A stretch of 49,582 nt of DNA. It comes from Rhodococcus sp. 06-462-5 (GTDB lineage Bacteria; Actinomycetota; Actinomycetes; Mycobacteriales; Mycobacteriaceae). Below the pieces are notes generated by a model. The model was not told the origin of the DNA and made no database searches. It saw nothing but the letters and a program-made list of their open reading frames with translations. The translations under genes were made by a program, and so were the position numbers. Shown here in pieces: positions 7,993 through 17,370 of the stretch; position 1 is the first letter of the stretch, and each line of letters starts with the position of its first letter. The DNA is taken from the NCBI RefSeq assembly GCF_002258315.1, contig NZ_NOYD01000055.1, positions 1 through 49,582 on the forward strand, in the 5' to 3' direction.

Positions 7993-8816
7993 GCGACGTG
8001 ATCCTGTGGATAGTTGCCGGCGTCGAACTCGCCGCCATCATTGCTCTCGGTGTGGTCTTGATCGTCTCGCGTCGAAAGTTGAAGCACACGCGTCGCGCAC
8101 TCGACCGCGCCCTCGAATCTCAGCAACGTCGAAAGCGACGCGGCCTGGTGCCCTTCGCGATCAGAACCGCCTTCCATACGACGGACCTACTCATCAACAA
8201 GGGTTTCGGCGCGACGGTCCGCAATTCCGTCGAAGACCTGGCGGGCTGGGCCAAGGTGGAACGACCCGATCTGGCACGAATGACGGCCGACGGCGACATC
8301 GTGGTGATGTTCTCCGACATCGAGGGGTCCACCGCACGCAACGAGGAACTCGGCGACCGCGGCTGGGTGAAGCTGCTCGAGAAGCACAACAAGCTGATCC
8401 GCAAACACGTCGACGATCACGGAGGTCACGTGGTGAAGAGCCAAGGCGACGGCTACATGATTGCTTTCTCCGACCCCGGACAGGCAGTGCGCTGCGGAGT
8501 GAAGGTGCAAGAGGCGTTGCTGAAGAACCCCGACCGCTGGGACCGCATCCGCGTACGCATGGGCGTACACGTGGGCAGTTCCGTGCGGCGAGGTGACGAC
8601 CTGTTCGGCCTCAACGTGGCCATGGCAGCACGCGTCGCGGGACAGGCCGACGGCGGCGAAATTCTGATCAGCGAACCGGTGCGCAATGCCATCGGCACGG
8701 CGCATGATCTGACTCTCGGTACACCGCGAGACGTCGAACTCAAAGGAATGAGCGGAACCTTCCAGTTGTATCCGGTTGTCGTGGTCCCTCACGACCAAAT
8801 AATGCAGTTGGAGTGA
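7989..8816 (+). CDS. Membrane-anchored class III adenylate/guanylate cyclase
   Basis: 275 residues. One transmembrane helix covers about residues 5-27, followed by a basic linker and a class III cyclase domain from about residue 102. Metal aspartates are Asp110 (M-F-S-D-I-E-G-S-T) and Asp154 (S-Q-G-D-G). Lys150 is the likely purine-specifying lysine. The region G-L-N-V-A-M-A-A-R-V has Asn209 and Arg215 six residues apart rather than the usual four, so the transition-state Asn position holds Ala211. Activity may be altered, or this may be a known divergent subgroup. Its start overlaps the GlxA gene stop. Confidence 0.85.
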   Translation: MSDVILWIVAGVELAAIIALGVVLIVSRRKLKHTRRALDRALESQQRRKRRGLVPFAIRTAFHTTDLLINKGFGATVRNSVEDLAGWAKVERPDLARMTADGDIVVMFSDIEGSTARNEELGDRGWVKLLEKHNKLIRKHVDDHGGHVVKSQGDGYMIAFSDPGQAVRCGVKVQEALLKNPDRWDRIRVRMGVHVGSSVRRGDDLFGLNVAMAARVAGQADGGEILISEPVRNAIGTAHDLTLGTPRDVELKGMSGTFQLYPVVVVPHDQIMQLE

Positions 8817-8964
8817 CACTCTCCGAGTTCGGACGCGTACACATGGCCGTGGGCAAAACGGGCTCTTCGACCGGCTGCTGTTTACAGATCCCCCTGCACC
8901 AAGCCTTATGTCCGGAAGCCTGCGCGTGCAATGGCACCTGACACTTGGCAAGCGACGAGCTGTT

Positions 8965-9231
8965 TCACTCGAGACCGAACAGTTTCACGTAGGTGGCCGC
9001 CGCACGTTCCCTGAGCTGTTCGCCCGAAAGATCCTCCGGGCTCTCGCGAAGCACCGGATCCGAAAGATAATTATCGACATCGAAAAATAGCTTTTCTAGA
9101 ATTATGAACTCACTAGCCTACACCTGACTTTTATCGTTGGTGAAGGTGCGAATATATTCCGCCTCGAAATCATGAGCCGAAATCTTTTCTCGCACAAATG
9201 ACTCGATCATCTCCCTGTATTGGCTCGGCAT
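8965..9231 (-). pseudogene. Second colicin-D-type immunity gene, interrupted by an in-frame TAG
   Basis: Reading minus from ATG at 9231 gives 37 codons beginning M-P-S-Q-Y-R-E-M-I-E-S-F-V. A TAG follows at 9120-9118. The same frame then continues for 50 codons, through L-E-K-L-F-F-D-V-D-N-Y-L to F-G-L-E and TGA. The two halves align without gaps to the intact immunity protein at 9329-9628 (F-E-K-A-Y-L-R, L-F-G-D-V-D-A-Y). The TAG falls opposite a glutamate, so one GAG to TAG change would explain it. The region is visibly AT-richer than its surroundings. A sequencing error or stop readthrough is the alternative. Confidence 0.75.
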
Positions 9232-9328
9232 TGTTTCGACTGATCTCTTGCTCCGTCACTACCCCCCCAAGAACTTCGTGCCCGAGCGCATCGCTGACTT
9301 GTGGACGCGGACCAACGAGAAATCGAAA

Positions 9329-9628
9329 CTATCCATCTCGACTCAACTGACGAAGTTTAACCAACGCCGCGGTCGCACAGGTAAGCAATTGTCCTGCGTC
9401 CAGATCGTCATCACCACGCAACCTGTCCTCGGCAACGTAAGCGTCCACGTCGCCGAACAGACCGTTGACGATCTCGGACACTTCCCTTTCGAGTATCCCC
9501 GGCGTCCGCTTCACCAGCCTCAAATATGCCTTCTCAAAGACATCCGCGTTGTTCCTCCCATCTACGAAAGCCTCGATAGTGGGAATGAAAATCAGGGCCT
9601 GCTCGGCCGCCCTCCCGATAGCACTCAT
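9329..9628 (-). CDS. Colicin-D-type immunity protein (Colicin_immun family)
   Basis: A 99-residue acidic, helical protein. F-E-K-A-Y-L-R-L near residue 31, L-F-G-D-V-D-A-Y near residue 57 and the acidic R-G-D-D-D-L-D stretch fit the colicin immunity family (PF09204) seen next to colicin-D-like nucleases. Its ATG overlaps the TGA of the toxin gene (TGATG), so the antitoxic partner is made with the toxin. Expected role: bind and block the tRNase domain in the cytoplasm before the toxin is secreted. Family call from memory of related proteins. Confidence 0.78.
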   Translation of the reverse strand: MSAIGRAAEQALIFIPTIEAFVDGRNNADVFEKAYLRLVKRTPGILEREVSEIVNGLFGDVDAYVAEDRLRGDDDLDAGQLLTCATAALVKLRQLSRDG

Positions 9629-10968
9629 CAGTACAGTCTCCCCTCACTGAGAACCGACGCCATCTGGTCCTCACTCATTTCCCAGCCACTGACGAACTTT
9701 CCGTCTGGGCGTTGAACCACAATAAGCTTGGTGTCTGGGTTTACGCTCAGAAGCACTTCGTCACCCCTGTAGGTGCCGGAGATGTGCTCGGTTTTCGGAT
9801 CCGCCATGAACTCGCGCACCCTCTCCGTGAAATGCCGGAAGCCATCACTACCACGCGGTTCAGATACGCCGAAGTCAGCTGCGTGCTTGAACTTCTTCTC
9901 GATCTGGCCCGCGTCGAAGGTGACATCTACCGGATCGATCCGCTTGATCGCCGGGCCGAGCCCAGGACCCGAACTGGGCGACGGGCTCTGTTCCCCGAGG
10001 TTTTTGATCCGATCCAGTTCCTTCTGCCTCCGCTGGAGATCACGTTCACGCTCCACCCCTCTCCCAAGGTTTCGGGCCGATTTCCACACATCGATCACAC
10101 GCCGAAGCGGCGAAGCGAACCGGGCGGCGATCGACACCGCCCTCGCAGACGCGGCGATTGCACCAAGTCCGAAAGTGACGAAAGAGGCAGCGACACCGAT
10201 AGCTGCGGTTATCGCCAACTCTTTCAGCAGATCATCGCGCAAACCTTCCAACTTGACCACCAGGTCGCCGCGCAGCTCATTCAAACCGTCACGGTGCTCT
10301 TCACAAGACACCCCGAGCTCGTTGGCTGCGTTGAGCACGTCATCGGCCGCAGCTTTCAATACGCGCAAGTCCTCGTCCACGAAAACCGCGTCGGGTGCGG
10401 TGACGCTATCGAACGCGGCCGCCGCTCGTTCAAGCGCGTCGGGTACTGCCGCACACGCGGCGTCGGCTGCGATTGCGGCCCATGCGGCCATCGCGATTTC
10501 AAGCTTGTCGGTATCGCCGTCCGGGACGATGACACCGATCTTTTCCACTAGTCCGAGGCCACTGTCCAAGAGTCCACCGTCGCCGCCGGCGGACGGTACG
10601 GGGACCTTGCAGACGAACATCGGTGCCGACGGGACCGGCGGTGGATCCGGCGGGAGCTGGGAGTGGTGGCCCGCCGCGACAGCCGCGTTGTAGTCGGCCA
10701 TGGCGTGGTTGAATCCGAGCTGGGCGACGACGTTGCCGTAATGGTGAATGGCTTCGGCCAGAAATCGGATCGTGTCCAGCGTTTCGTTGGCCCGAGCGTC
10801 GTAGGACGATGCCCACGCCGCGGCCTCCTCGTAGCTGCCTGCCATGCTCCCACACCCGTACAGCTGTTCGAGATGCTGATTGGCGGCACCGAAAAACTCG
10901 GCAGCTACCCGGACGCAGACATCGGCCACGTCGTAGTAGCCCTGCGGATCGAGGTCCAGGTCGCTCAT
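9628..10968 (-). CDS. ESX-associated toxin with colicin-D-like tRNase domain
   Basis: 446 residues. Residues 1-100 are helical and resemble a WXG100-like secretion domain (W-A-S at 52-54 in place of W-x-G). Residues 105-125 are proline-rich, and about 250-282 are hydrophobic and alanine-rich. Residues 350-446 resemble the colicin D catalytic domain: K-F-K-H-A-A-D-F-G at 359-367, G-T-Y-R at 398-401, V-N-P-D-T-K-L-I-V-V near 410, and F-V-S-G-W-E at 425-430. His362 would be the catalytic base. Colicin D cleaves tRNA-Arg in the anticodon loop. The start overlaps the upstream WXG100 gene (ATGA). It is probably secreted by an ESX system encoded elsewhere. Confidence 0.8.
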   Translation of the reverse strand: MSDLDLDPQGYYDVADVCVRVAAEFFGAANQHLEQLYGCGSMAGSYEEAAAWASSYDARANETLDTIRFLAEAIHHYGNVVAQLGFNHAMADYNAAVAAGHHSQLPPDPPPVPSAPMFVCKVPVPSAGGDGGLLDSGLGLVEKIGVIVPDGDTDKLEIAMAAWAAIAADAACAAVPDALERAAAAFDSVTAPDAVFVDEDLRVLKAAADDVLNAANELGVSCEEHRDGLNELRGDLVVKLEGLRDDLLKELAITAAIGVAASFVTFGLGAIAASARAVSIAARFASPLRRVIDVWKSARNLGRGVERERDLQRRQKELDRIKNLGEQSPSPSSGPGLGPAIKRIDPVDVTFDAGQIEKKFKHAADFGVSEPRGSDGFRHFTERVREFMADPKTEHISGTYRGDEVLLSVNPDTKLIVVQRPDGKFVSGWEMSEDQMASVLSEGRLY

Positions 10969-11267
10969 CCGGTCGTTCCGCGTCCCAGCAATCGCAGGTT
11001 GGCATTCGATGCCTCGGAGTACGAGCGGCGCGCGGCGGCCGCGGCGGCCCGCATTTCCATCAGCCCTGCGGCCATCTCGACTGCGCCGGCCCGCCACTCT
11101 CGCTGCGCGAAGCCGTACTGCGCTGCCGCGGCACCCTCCCAATGCTGTTGATGTTGGACGGTTCTCGCCTCGATTGCCTCGAGGTTGTCTTCGACAAGAC
11201 CGAGGAAGGCTTCCAGCTCGACCAATGCACTATCCAGCTCGGCAAAATTCACCACGAAACGACCCAC
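10965..11267 (-). CDS. WXG100 family protein
   Basis: Exactly 100 residues with the W-E-G turn at about residue 43 between two helical arms, the hallmark of WXG100/ESAT-6 proteins. The start is GTG, 9 bases after the stop of the other WXG100 gene. The stop overlaps the toxin ATG. The pair probably forms a heterodimer that helps export the toxin, as Esx partners do for ESX substrates. I see no Y-x-x-x-D/E signal in this one; the partner has it. Confidence 0.82.
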   Translation of the reverse strand: MGRFVVNFAELDSALVELEAFLGLVEDNLEAIEARTVQHQQHWEGAAAAQYGFAQREWRAGAVEMAAGLMEMRAAAAAARRSYSEASNANLRLLGRGTTG

Positions 11268-11276
11268 GTTGCGCGC

Positions 11277-11597
11277 CTACAGATTCAAAGAACTGTGGGT
11301 GCGCGCATTGGCCAGGTCGGTGTCGGAATACGTTACGCCTGCCTCGTTCAACAGATCGCCCATTCTGGCCAACGCTCCCGCGACTGCAACCGCGCCACTG
11401 TGAAAGTCGTTCCATCCCTCCCAATATGCGGTGGCCGCGGGCCCACGCCACGACTCGAGCAAACCCTCTATGTGGCGGTCCGCCTTCTTCGTTCCGCTCG
11501 ACAGCGCATCGGCCGTCGCCTGAACGAACGCGGCGTACTCGGCGATCTGCTGCGACTCGACCACCAGCGCTGGCGCTGACCTCGTGTCATCCGACAT
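11277..11597 (-). CDS. WXG100 family protein with C-terminal ESX export signal
   Basis: 106 residues. W-R-G at 50-52 is the WXG turn, and Y-S-D-T-D at 90-94 fits the Y-x-x-x-D/E secretion signal of ESX substrates. The ATG at 11597 is preceded by GGGGGAGC at good spacing. It is the first gene of the four-gene toxin operon (two WXG100 genes, toxin, immunity). The promoter should lie in the 11598-12060 stretch. Confidence 0.84.
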   Translation of the reverse strand: MSDDTRSAPALVVESQQIAEYAAFVQATADALSSGTKKADRHIEGLLESWRGPAATAYWEGWNDFHSGAVAVAGALARMGDLLNEAGVTYSDTDLANARTHSSLNL

Positions 11598-12062
11598 GTG
11601 CTCCCCCGTCTGCGCCGCCGCTGCTCGCCGAAAATGGACGCTCATGGACTTGGACGTCGGCCAAGCCCAGTCGGTTCCATCGAACCGCACTAGGTTCCGT
11701 CGAGAATTAGCCTCGGACGAATCTTGGGCTCGAAGTGTGCCGGCGTGCCATCTCGTGCGAGACCGGGTCGCTGGCACCATTGCGCTCCAGCACATCGAAG
11801 TCCTCGAAAAGCTGACGAAGGTGTTCGAGGCAGCGGCCAAGCGGGACGTCGAGACAAACCAGCAAAATCAACAAATCCGGCTGCACAGTAAATTGATCGG
11901 GATGAGTGTTGTCTGTGCAGACTCGCTGGATCGGGGCATGCCAGCTGTCGGCGACGCCGCCTTTGGGCCCTACGACTTCGACCGGGCGATCTCCGTCGTG
12001 TAATTGCCGAGACGTCGCCAGAGCGCGCTCACTGCTCGGCGTTCTGATTGCCCCCCACTGAA
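11598..12062. other. Stretch without a confident gene, upstream of the toxin operon
   Basis: With the adjoining repeats up to 12230, this is over 600 bases without a supportable gene. Open frames exist on both strands, for example about 139 codons on plus ending at 12003 and about 123 codons on minus ending at 11707. Neither resembles a family I know and neither has a good ribosome site. It must hold the toxin operon promoter. It is less GC-rich than its neighbours. Confidence 0.4.
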
Positions 12063-12209
12063 CGAATGAATGGTCCATTCAGTACGTCTGAGCGCGTGAA
12101 AGTCACATTGATCCGAACGGGGTGGGCGATGGACCGAATTCTGTTGCACCCCAATACGAATGAATGGTCCATTCACAGCGTCTGAGCGCGTGAATGGACC
12201 ATTCATTCG
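12063..12209. repeat. Cluster of palindromic repeats (TGAATGGWCCATTCA)
   Basis: CGAATGAATGGTCCATTCA occurs at 12063-12081 and again at 12157-12175. Its reverse complement is at 12191-12209. Both direct copies are followed within a few bases by CGTCTGAGCGCGTGAA (12085-12100 and 12179-12194). The core TGAATGG-CCATTCA is itself palindromic around one central base. It lies between the toxin island and icd, and is perhaps a REP-like element or a regulator binding array. Confidence 0.7.
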
Positions 12210-12230
12210 ATGAGGGGTGAGCCAGAGAAA

Positions 12231-14468
<2,238 letters not shown>

Positions 14469-14707
14469 GTTTCGCCTTTGCCTCAGTTTCAACGTCGTCT
14501 TTTGGATGCGTCCACTGACGACTTTAATCTTTGAACCCGCCGCTGTGCGTCCCAGTGGGGTATCACTCCACCTGCGGTTCCAAGTTACCGACCAGTAGGG
14601 CGCTCAAAGGTTTTCACAGCGTTCCTCGATCCGCCCCTGACCACCGCCGAAGCATCCGATTTGCCCGAATTGGAACAACAGACCCCTCCCCGACCGTTGA
14701 ACGAATC

Positions 14708-16084
14708 ATGACGACCTACAAGACTGTCAATCCAGCCGACGGCACAACCGTCAAGGAATTCGAAACCCTCGACTCGGCCGGGGTCGAGCGCGCGCTCGCC
14801 GACGCACACGCCGGATTCCGGACGTGGCGCAAGACCTCACCGAAGCATCGCGCCGAAATTCTGCACAAGGTCGCCGACCTCTACACCGAGCGCTCCGACG
14901 AACTGGCCAGGACCATCTCACTCGAAATGGGCAAGCCACTCACCGAATCCCAGGGTGAGGTGGAGCTGTCGTCGAACATCTACCGCTACTACGCCGACAA
15001 CGGCCCCGCCCTGCTCGAGGACGAGAAGCTCGACGTACCCGGTGCGGAAGACACTGTGCTGCAGCGCAAGCCGGTCGGCGCGCTCGTCGGCGTCATGCCG
15101 TGGAACTTCCCCTACTACCAGGTGGCTCGGTTCGCAGGCCCGAACCTGATGGTGGGCAACACGATTCTGCTCAAGCACGCACCCAACTGCCCGCAGTCGG
15201 CGCTGCTGATGGAGGAGATCTTCCAGCAGGCCGGACTCCCACAGGACGCGTACATCAACATCTTCGCGACCAACGAGCAGATCGCCGACATGATCGCCGA
15301 CCCACGCGTGCAGGGCGTCTCGCTCACCGGTAGCGAGCGTGCCGGAACCTCCGTCGCCGAAACAGCAGGACGCAACCTCAAGAAGGTCGTTCTCGAGCTC
15401 GGCGGATCCGACGTGTTCATCATGCTCGACTCCGACGACATGGACGCAACGGTCGAGTCCGCGACCCGGGCGCGGCTGTCCAACGCAGGTCAGGCCTGCA
15501 ACGCCGCCAAGCGGATTCTCGTTGCCGAGGAGTTCTACGACGACTTCGTCACCAAGCTCACCGCCTCGTTCGAGGCCGTGCAGACCGGCGACCCGCTGGA
15601 CGCGAACACCACCCTCGGGCCGCTGTCGTCGCAGACCGCTGCCGACACGTTGATCGAGCAGATCGACGACGCCGTCGCCAAGGGCGCAACACTGCTCACC
15701 GGCGGCAAGAAGATCGACGGACCGGGTGCATTCGTGCAGCCCACGCTGCTGACCGACGTCACCCCGGACATGCGTGCGTACAGCGAAGAGCTGTTCGGAC
15801 CGGCCGCGGTTATCTACAAGGTCGAAAGCCCGCAGCAGGCAATCGAATTGGCGAATTCCTCGGCTTACGGCCTGAGCGGCTCGGTATGGAGCGCCGACCT
15901 GGACAAGGCCCGCGACGTGGCCGAGCAGCTCGAGGTCGGTATGGCTTTCGTCAACGAGCACGGCACCACCCTTCCCGGCCTGCCGTTCGGCGGCGTCAAG
16001 CGCTCCGGCGTCGGCCGCGAGCTGGGACCGTGGGGCATGGACGAGTTCGTGAACAAGAAGCTGGTTCGAGTCTCCGCGAAGTAA
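14708..16084 (+). CDS. Succinate-semialdehyde dehydrogenase-type aldehyde dehydrogenase
   Basis: 458 residues with full aldehyde dehydrogenase features. These are Asn133 in P-W-N-F-P, Glu230 in L-E-L-G-G, and nucleophile Cys264 in N-A-G-Q-A-C. The F-G-G-V-K-R-S-G-V-G-R-E tail is also present. The length and the short N-terminus starting V-N-P-A-D-G match the GabD2-like branch that oxidises succinate semialdehyde with NAD(P). The ATG was chosen because the upstream part of the frame lacks family similarity. A strong terminator follows. Substrate by family only. Confidence 0.85.
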   Translation: MTTYKTVNPADGTTVKEFETLDSAGVERALADAHAGFRTWRKTSPKHRAEILHKVADLYTERSDELARTISLEMGKPLTESQGEVELSSNIYRYYADNGPALLEDEKLDVPGAEDTVLQRKPVGALVGVMPWNFPYYQVARFAGPNLMVGNTILLKHAPNCPQSALLMEEIFQQAGLPQDAYINIFATNEQIADMIADPRVQGVSLTGSERAGTSVAETAGRNLKKVVLELGGSDVFIMLDSDDMDATVESATRARLSNAGQACNAAKRILVAEEFYDDFVTKLTASFEAVQTGDPLDANTTLGPLSSQTAADTLIEQIDDAVAKGATLLTGGKKIDGPGAFVQPTLLTDVTPDMRAYSEELFGPAAVIYKVESPQQAIELANSSAYGLSGSVWSADLDKARDVAEQLEVGMAFVNEHGTTLPGLPFGGVKRSGVGRELGPWGMDEFVNKKLVRVSAK

Positions 16085-16099
16085 GCGGCACCGACGATG

Positions 16100-16127
16100 C
16101 TCCCCGGGCGCGCTGCCCGGGGAGTTT
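16100..16127 (+). terminator. Rho-independent terminator after the aldehyde dehydrogenase gene
   Basis: CTCCCCGGGC (16100-16109), a 5-base loop, GCCCGGGGAG (16115-16124), then TTT. A perfect 10-base GC-rich stem 15 bases after the stop. Confidence 0.85.
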
Positions 16128-16157
16128 CGTCGTTCGAAGCATGGTCATACTGTCCCG

Positions 16158-16454
16158 ATGATCGTCGAACACGCCCTGCTGCATGTCATTCCCCACCGAA
16201 CCGACGAGTTCGAGGTCGTCTTCGCCGACGCGAAGTCGATCATCTCCTCGATGCCGGGTTTCGTGAATCTGACGCTGTCGCGGGGCATCGAGCAGCCCGA
16301 TGTCTACCTTCTGCTGGTCGAATGGGAACGCCTCGAAGACCACACGGAGGGCTTCAGGAAGTCCGACCGGTACCAGGAGTGGAAGACGGTGCTGCATCAC
16401 TTCTACGAGCCGTTCCCCGTCGTCTCGCATTTCGACCCGATATCGAACGCCTAG
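16158..16454 (+). CDS. Antibiotic biosynthesis monooxygenase (ABM)-fold protein
   Basis: 98 residues with the dimeric ferredoxin-like ABM pattern. V-E-H-A-L-L-H-V at the start, M-P-G-F-V-N-L-T-L-S in the middle, and V-Y-L-L-L-V-E-W-E followed by H-T-E-G-F-R-K-S-D-R. Members include quinol monooxygenases and heme degraders; the active-site set does not let me choose. It lies between the dehydrogenase terminator and the hydrolase gene, same strand, and is possibly co-transcribed with the hydrolase. Confidence 0.82.
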   Translation: MIVEHALLHVIPHRTDEFEVVFADAKSIISSMPGFVNLTLSRGIEQPDVYLLLVEWERLEDHTEGFRKSDRYQEWKTVLHHFYEPFPVVSHFDPISNA

Positions 16455-16500
16455 GAGATAGGTTCGAGTCCCGTCCCATCGCCGTTTCGAGGAGATATTC

Positions 16501-17370
16501 GTGGCCAACGCTTCGTCGTTCGTATCCAAGCAGGACGACATCGAGATCAGCACCTACACCTGGGCCACGTCGGCCGACCCGGCTCGCGGCGTCGTGCAGA
16601 TCGCGCACGGCCTCGCCGAACACGGCAGCCGCTACGCCCGATTCGCCGCCGCCCTGAACGAGGCCGGATTCCACGTCGTCGCGTCCGATCATCGTGGTCA
16701 CGGCCAGTCGATAGTCGACACCCCTGGCGATTTCGGTGCCGCCGCGTTCGCCGGGTTGTGGTCCGACATCGAGCAGTTGGGCGAGTCGTTGCTGAACGAG
16801 TACCCGGACCTGCCACTGTTCCTGTTCGCGCATTCGATGGGATCGTTTGCCGCGCAGCATGTTCTGATCGAACGATCCGACCTGTACGAGGGTGTGGTGC
16901 TGTCGGGATCGACGACGCTCGACATCCTCGCAGCCGGCATGGCCGACGCGCCAGCAGGCGACCTGAGCGTGTTCAACGCCGCCTTCGAGCATCGCACCGG
17001 ATACGAGTGGCTCACCCGTGACGAAGCAGAAGTGGACGCCTACGTCGCAGATCCGTTGTGCGGATTCGACCTCCCGGAGTCGACGGTCCCCGCATTGTTC
17101 GGTGAGGCCGACAAGCTGGCCGACCCGCACAACCTCGAGCAGATCCGCTCCGACCTCCCGCTGCTCATCACCTCGGGAACCGACGACCCGCTCGCCGGAG
17201 GCGGACAGTTGATCGAGACCCTCGCCGCCCGGTACCGCGAGGCCGGGATGAGCGACGTGACCGTCACTCTCTACCCCGGCGCGCGCCACGAAATCGTCAA
17301 CGAGACCAACCGGGACGAGATCACCGCGAACATCATCGACTGGCTCACCGACCGCGCCGGAAAGATCTAG
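16501..17370 (+). CDS. Alpha/beta hydrolase, monoacylglycerol lipase-like
   Basis: 289 residues of the lysophospholipase/monoglyceride lipase group. It has H-G-L-A-E-H-G oxyanion region near residue 37, D-H-R-G-H-G-Q-S near residue 64, nucleophile serine in A-H-S-M-G near residue 117, acid in S-G-T-D-D-P and histidine in G-A-R-H-E. The GTG start is preceded by GAGGAG. The TAG overlaps the convergent P450 stop on the shared CTAG. Likely cytoplasmic. Confidence 0.87.
   Translation: MANASSFVSKQDDIEISTYTWATSADPARGVVQIAHGLAEHGSRYARFAAALNEAGFHVVASDHRGHGQSIVDTPGDFGAAAFAGLWSDIEQLGESLLNEYPDLPLFLFAHSMGSFAAQHVLIERSDLYEGVVLSGSTTLDILAAGMADAPAGDLSVFNAAFEHRTGYEWLTRDEAEVDAYVADPLCGFDLPESTVPALFGEADKLADPHNLEQIRSDLPLLITSGTDDPLAGGGQLIETLAARYREAGMSDVTVTLYPGARHEIVNETNRDEITANIIDWLTDRAGKI

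Noticed and set aside
8908..9090. Short plus-strand open frame of 60 codons
   Set aside because: It is the antisense of the broken immunity gene, whose minus-strand frame matches a known family.
9712..10693. Two long plus-strand open frames across the toxin gene
   Set aside because: Antisense frames of the toxin gene with arginine/serine-rich or low-complexity content; the minus-strand frame has the colicin D motifs and overlapping neighbours.
11707..12078. 123-codon minus-strand frame between the toxin operon and the repeats
   Set aside because: No recognised domain and no ribosome site, and it begins within the palindromic repeats; treated as non-coding.
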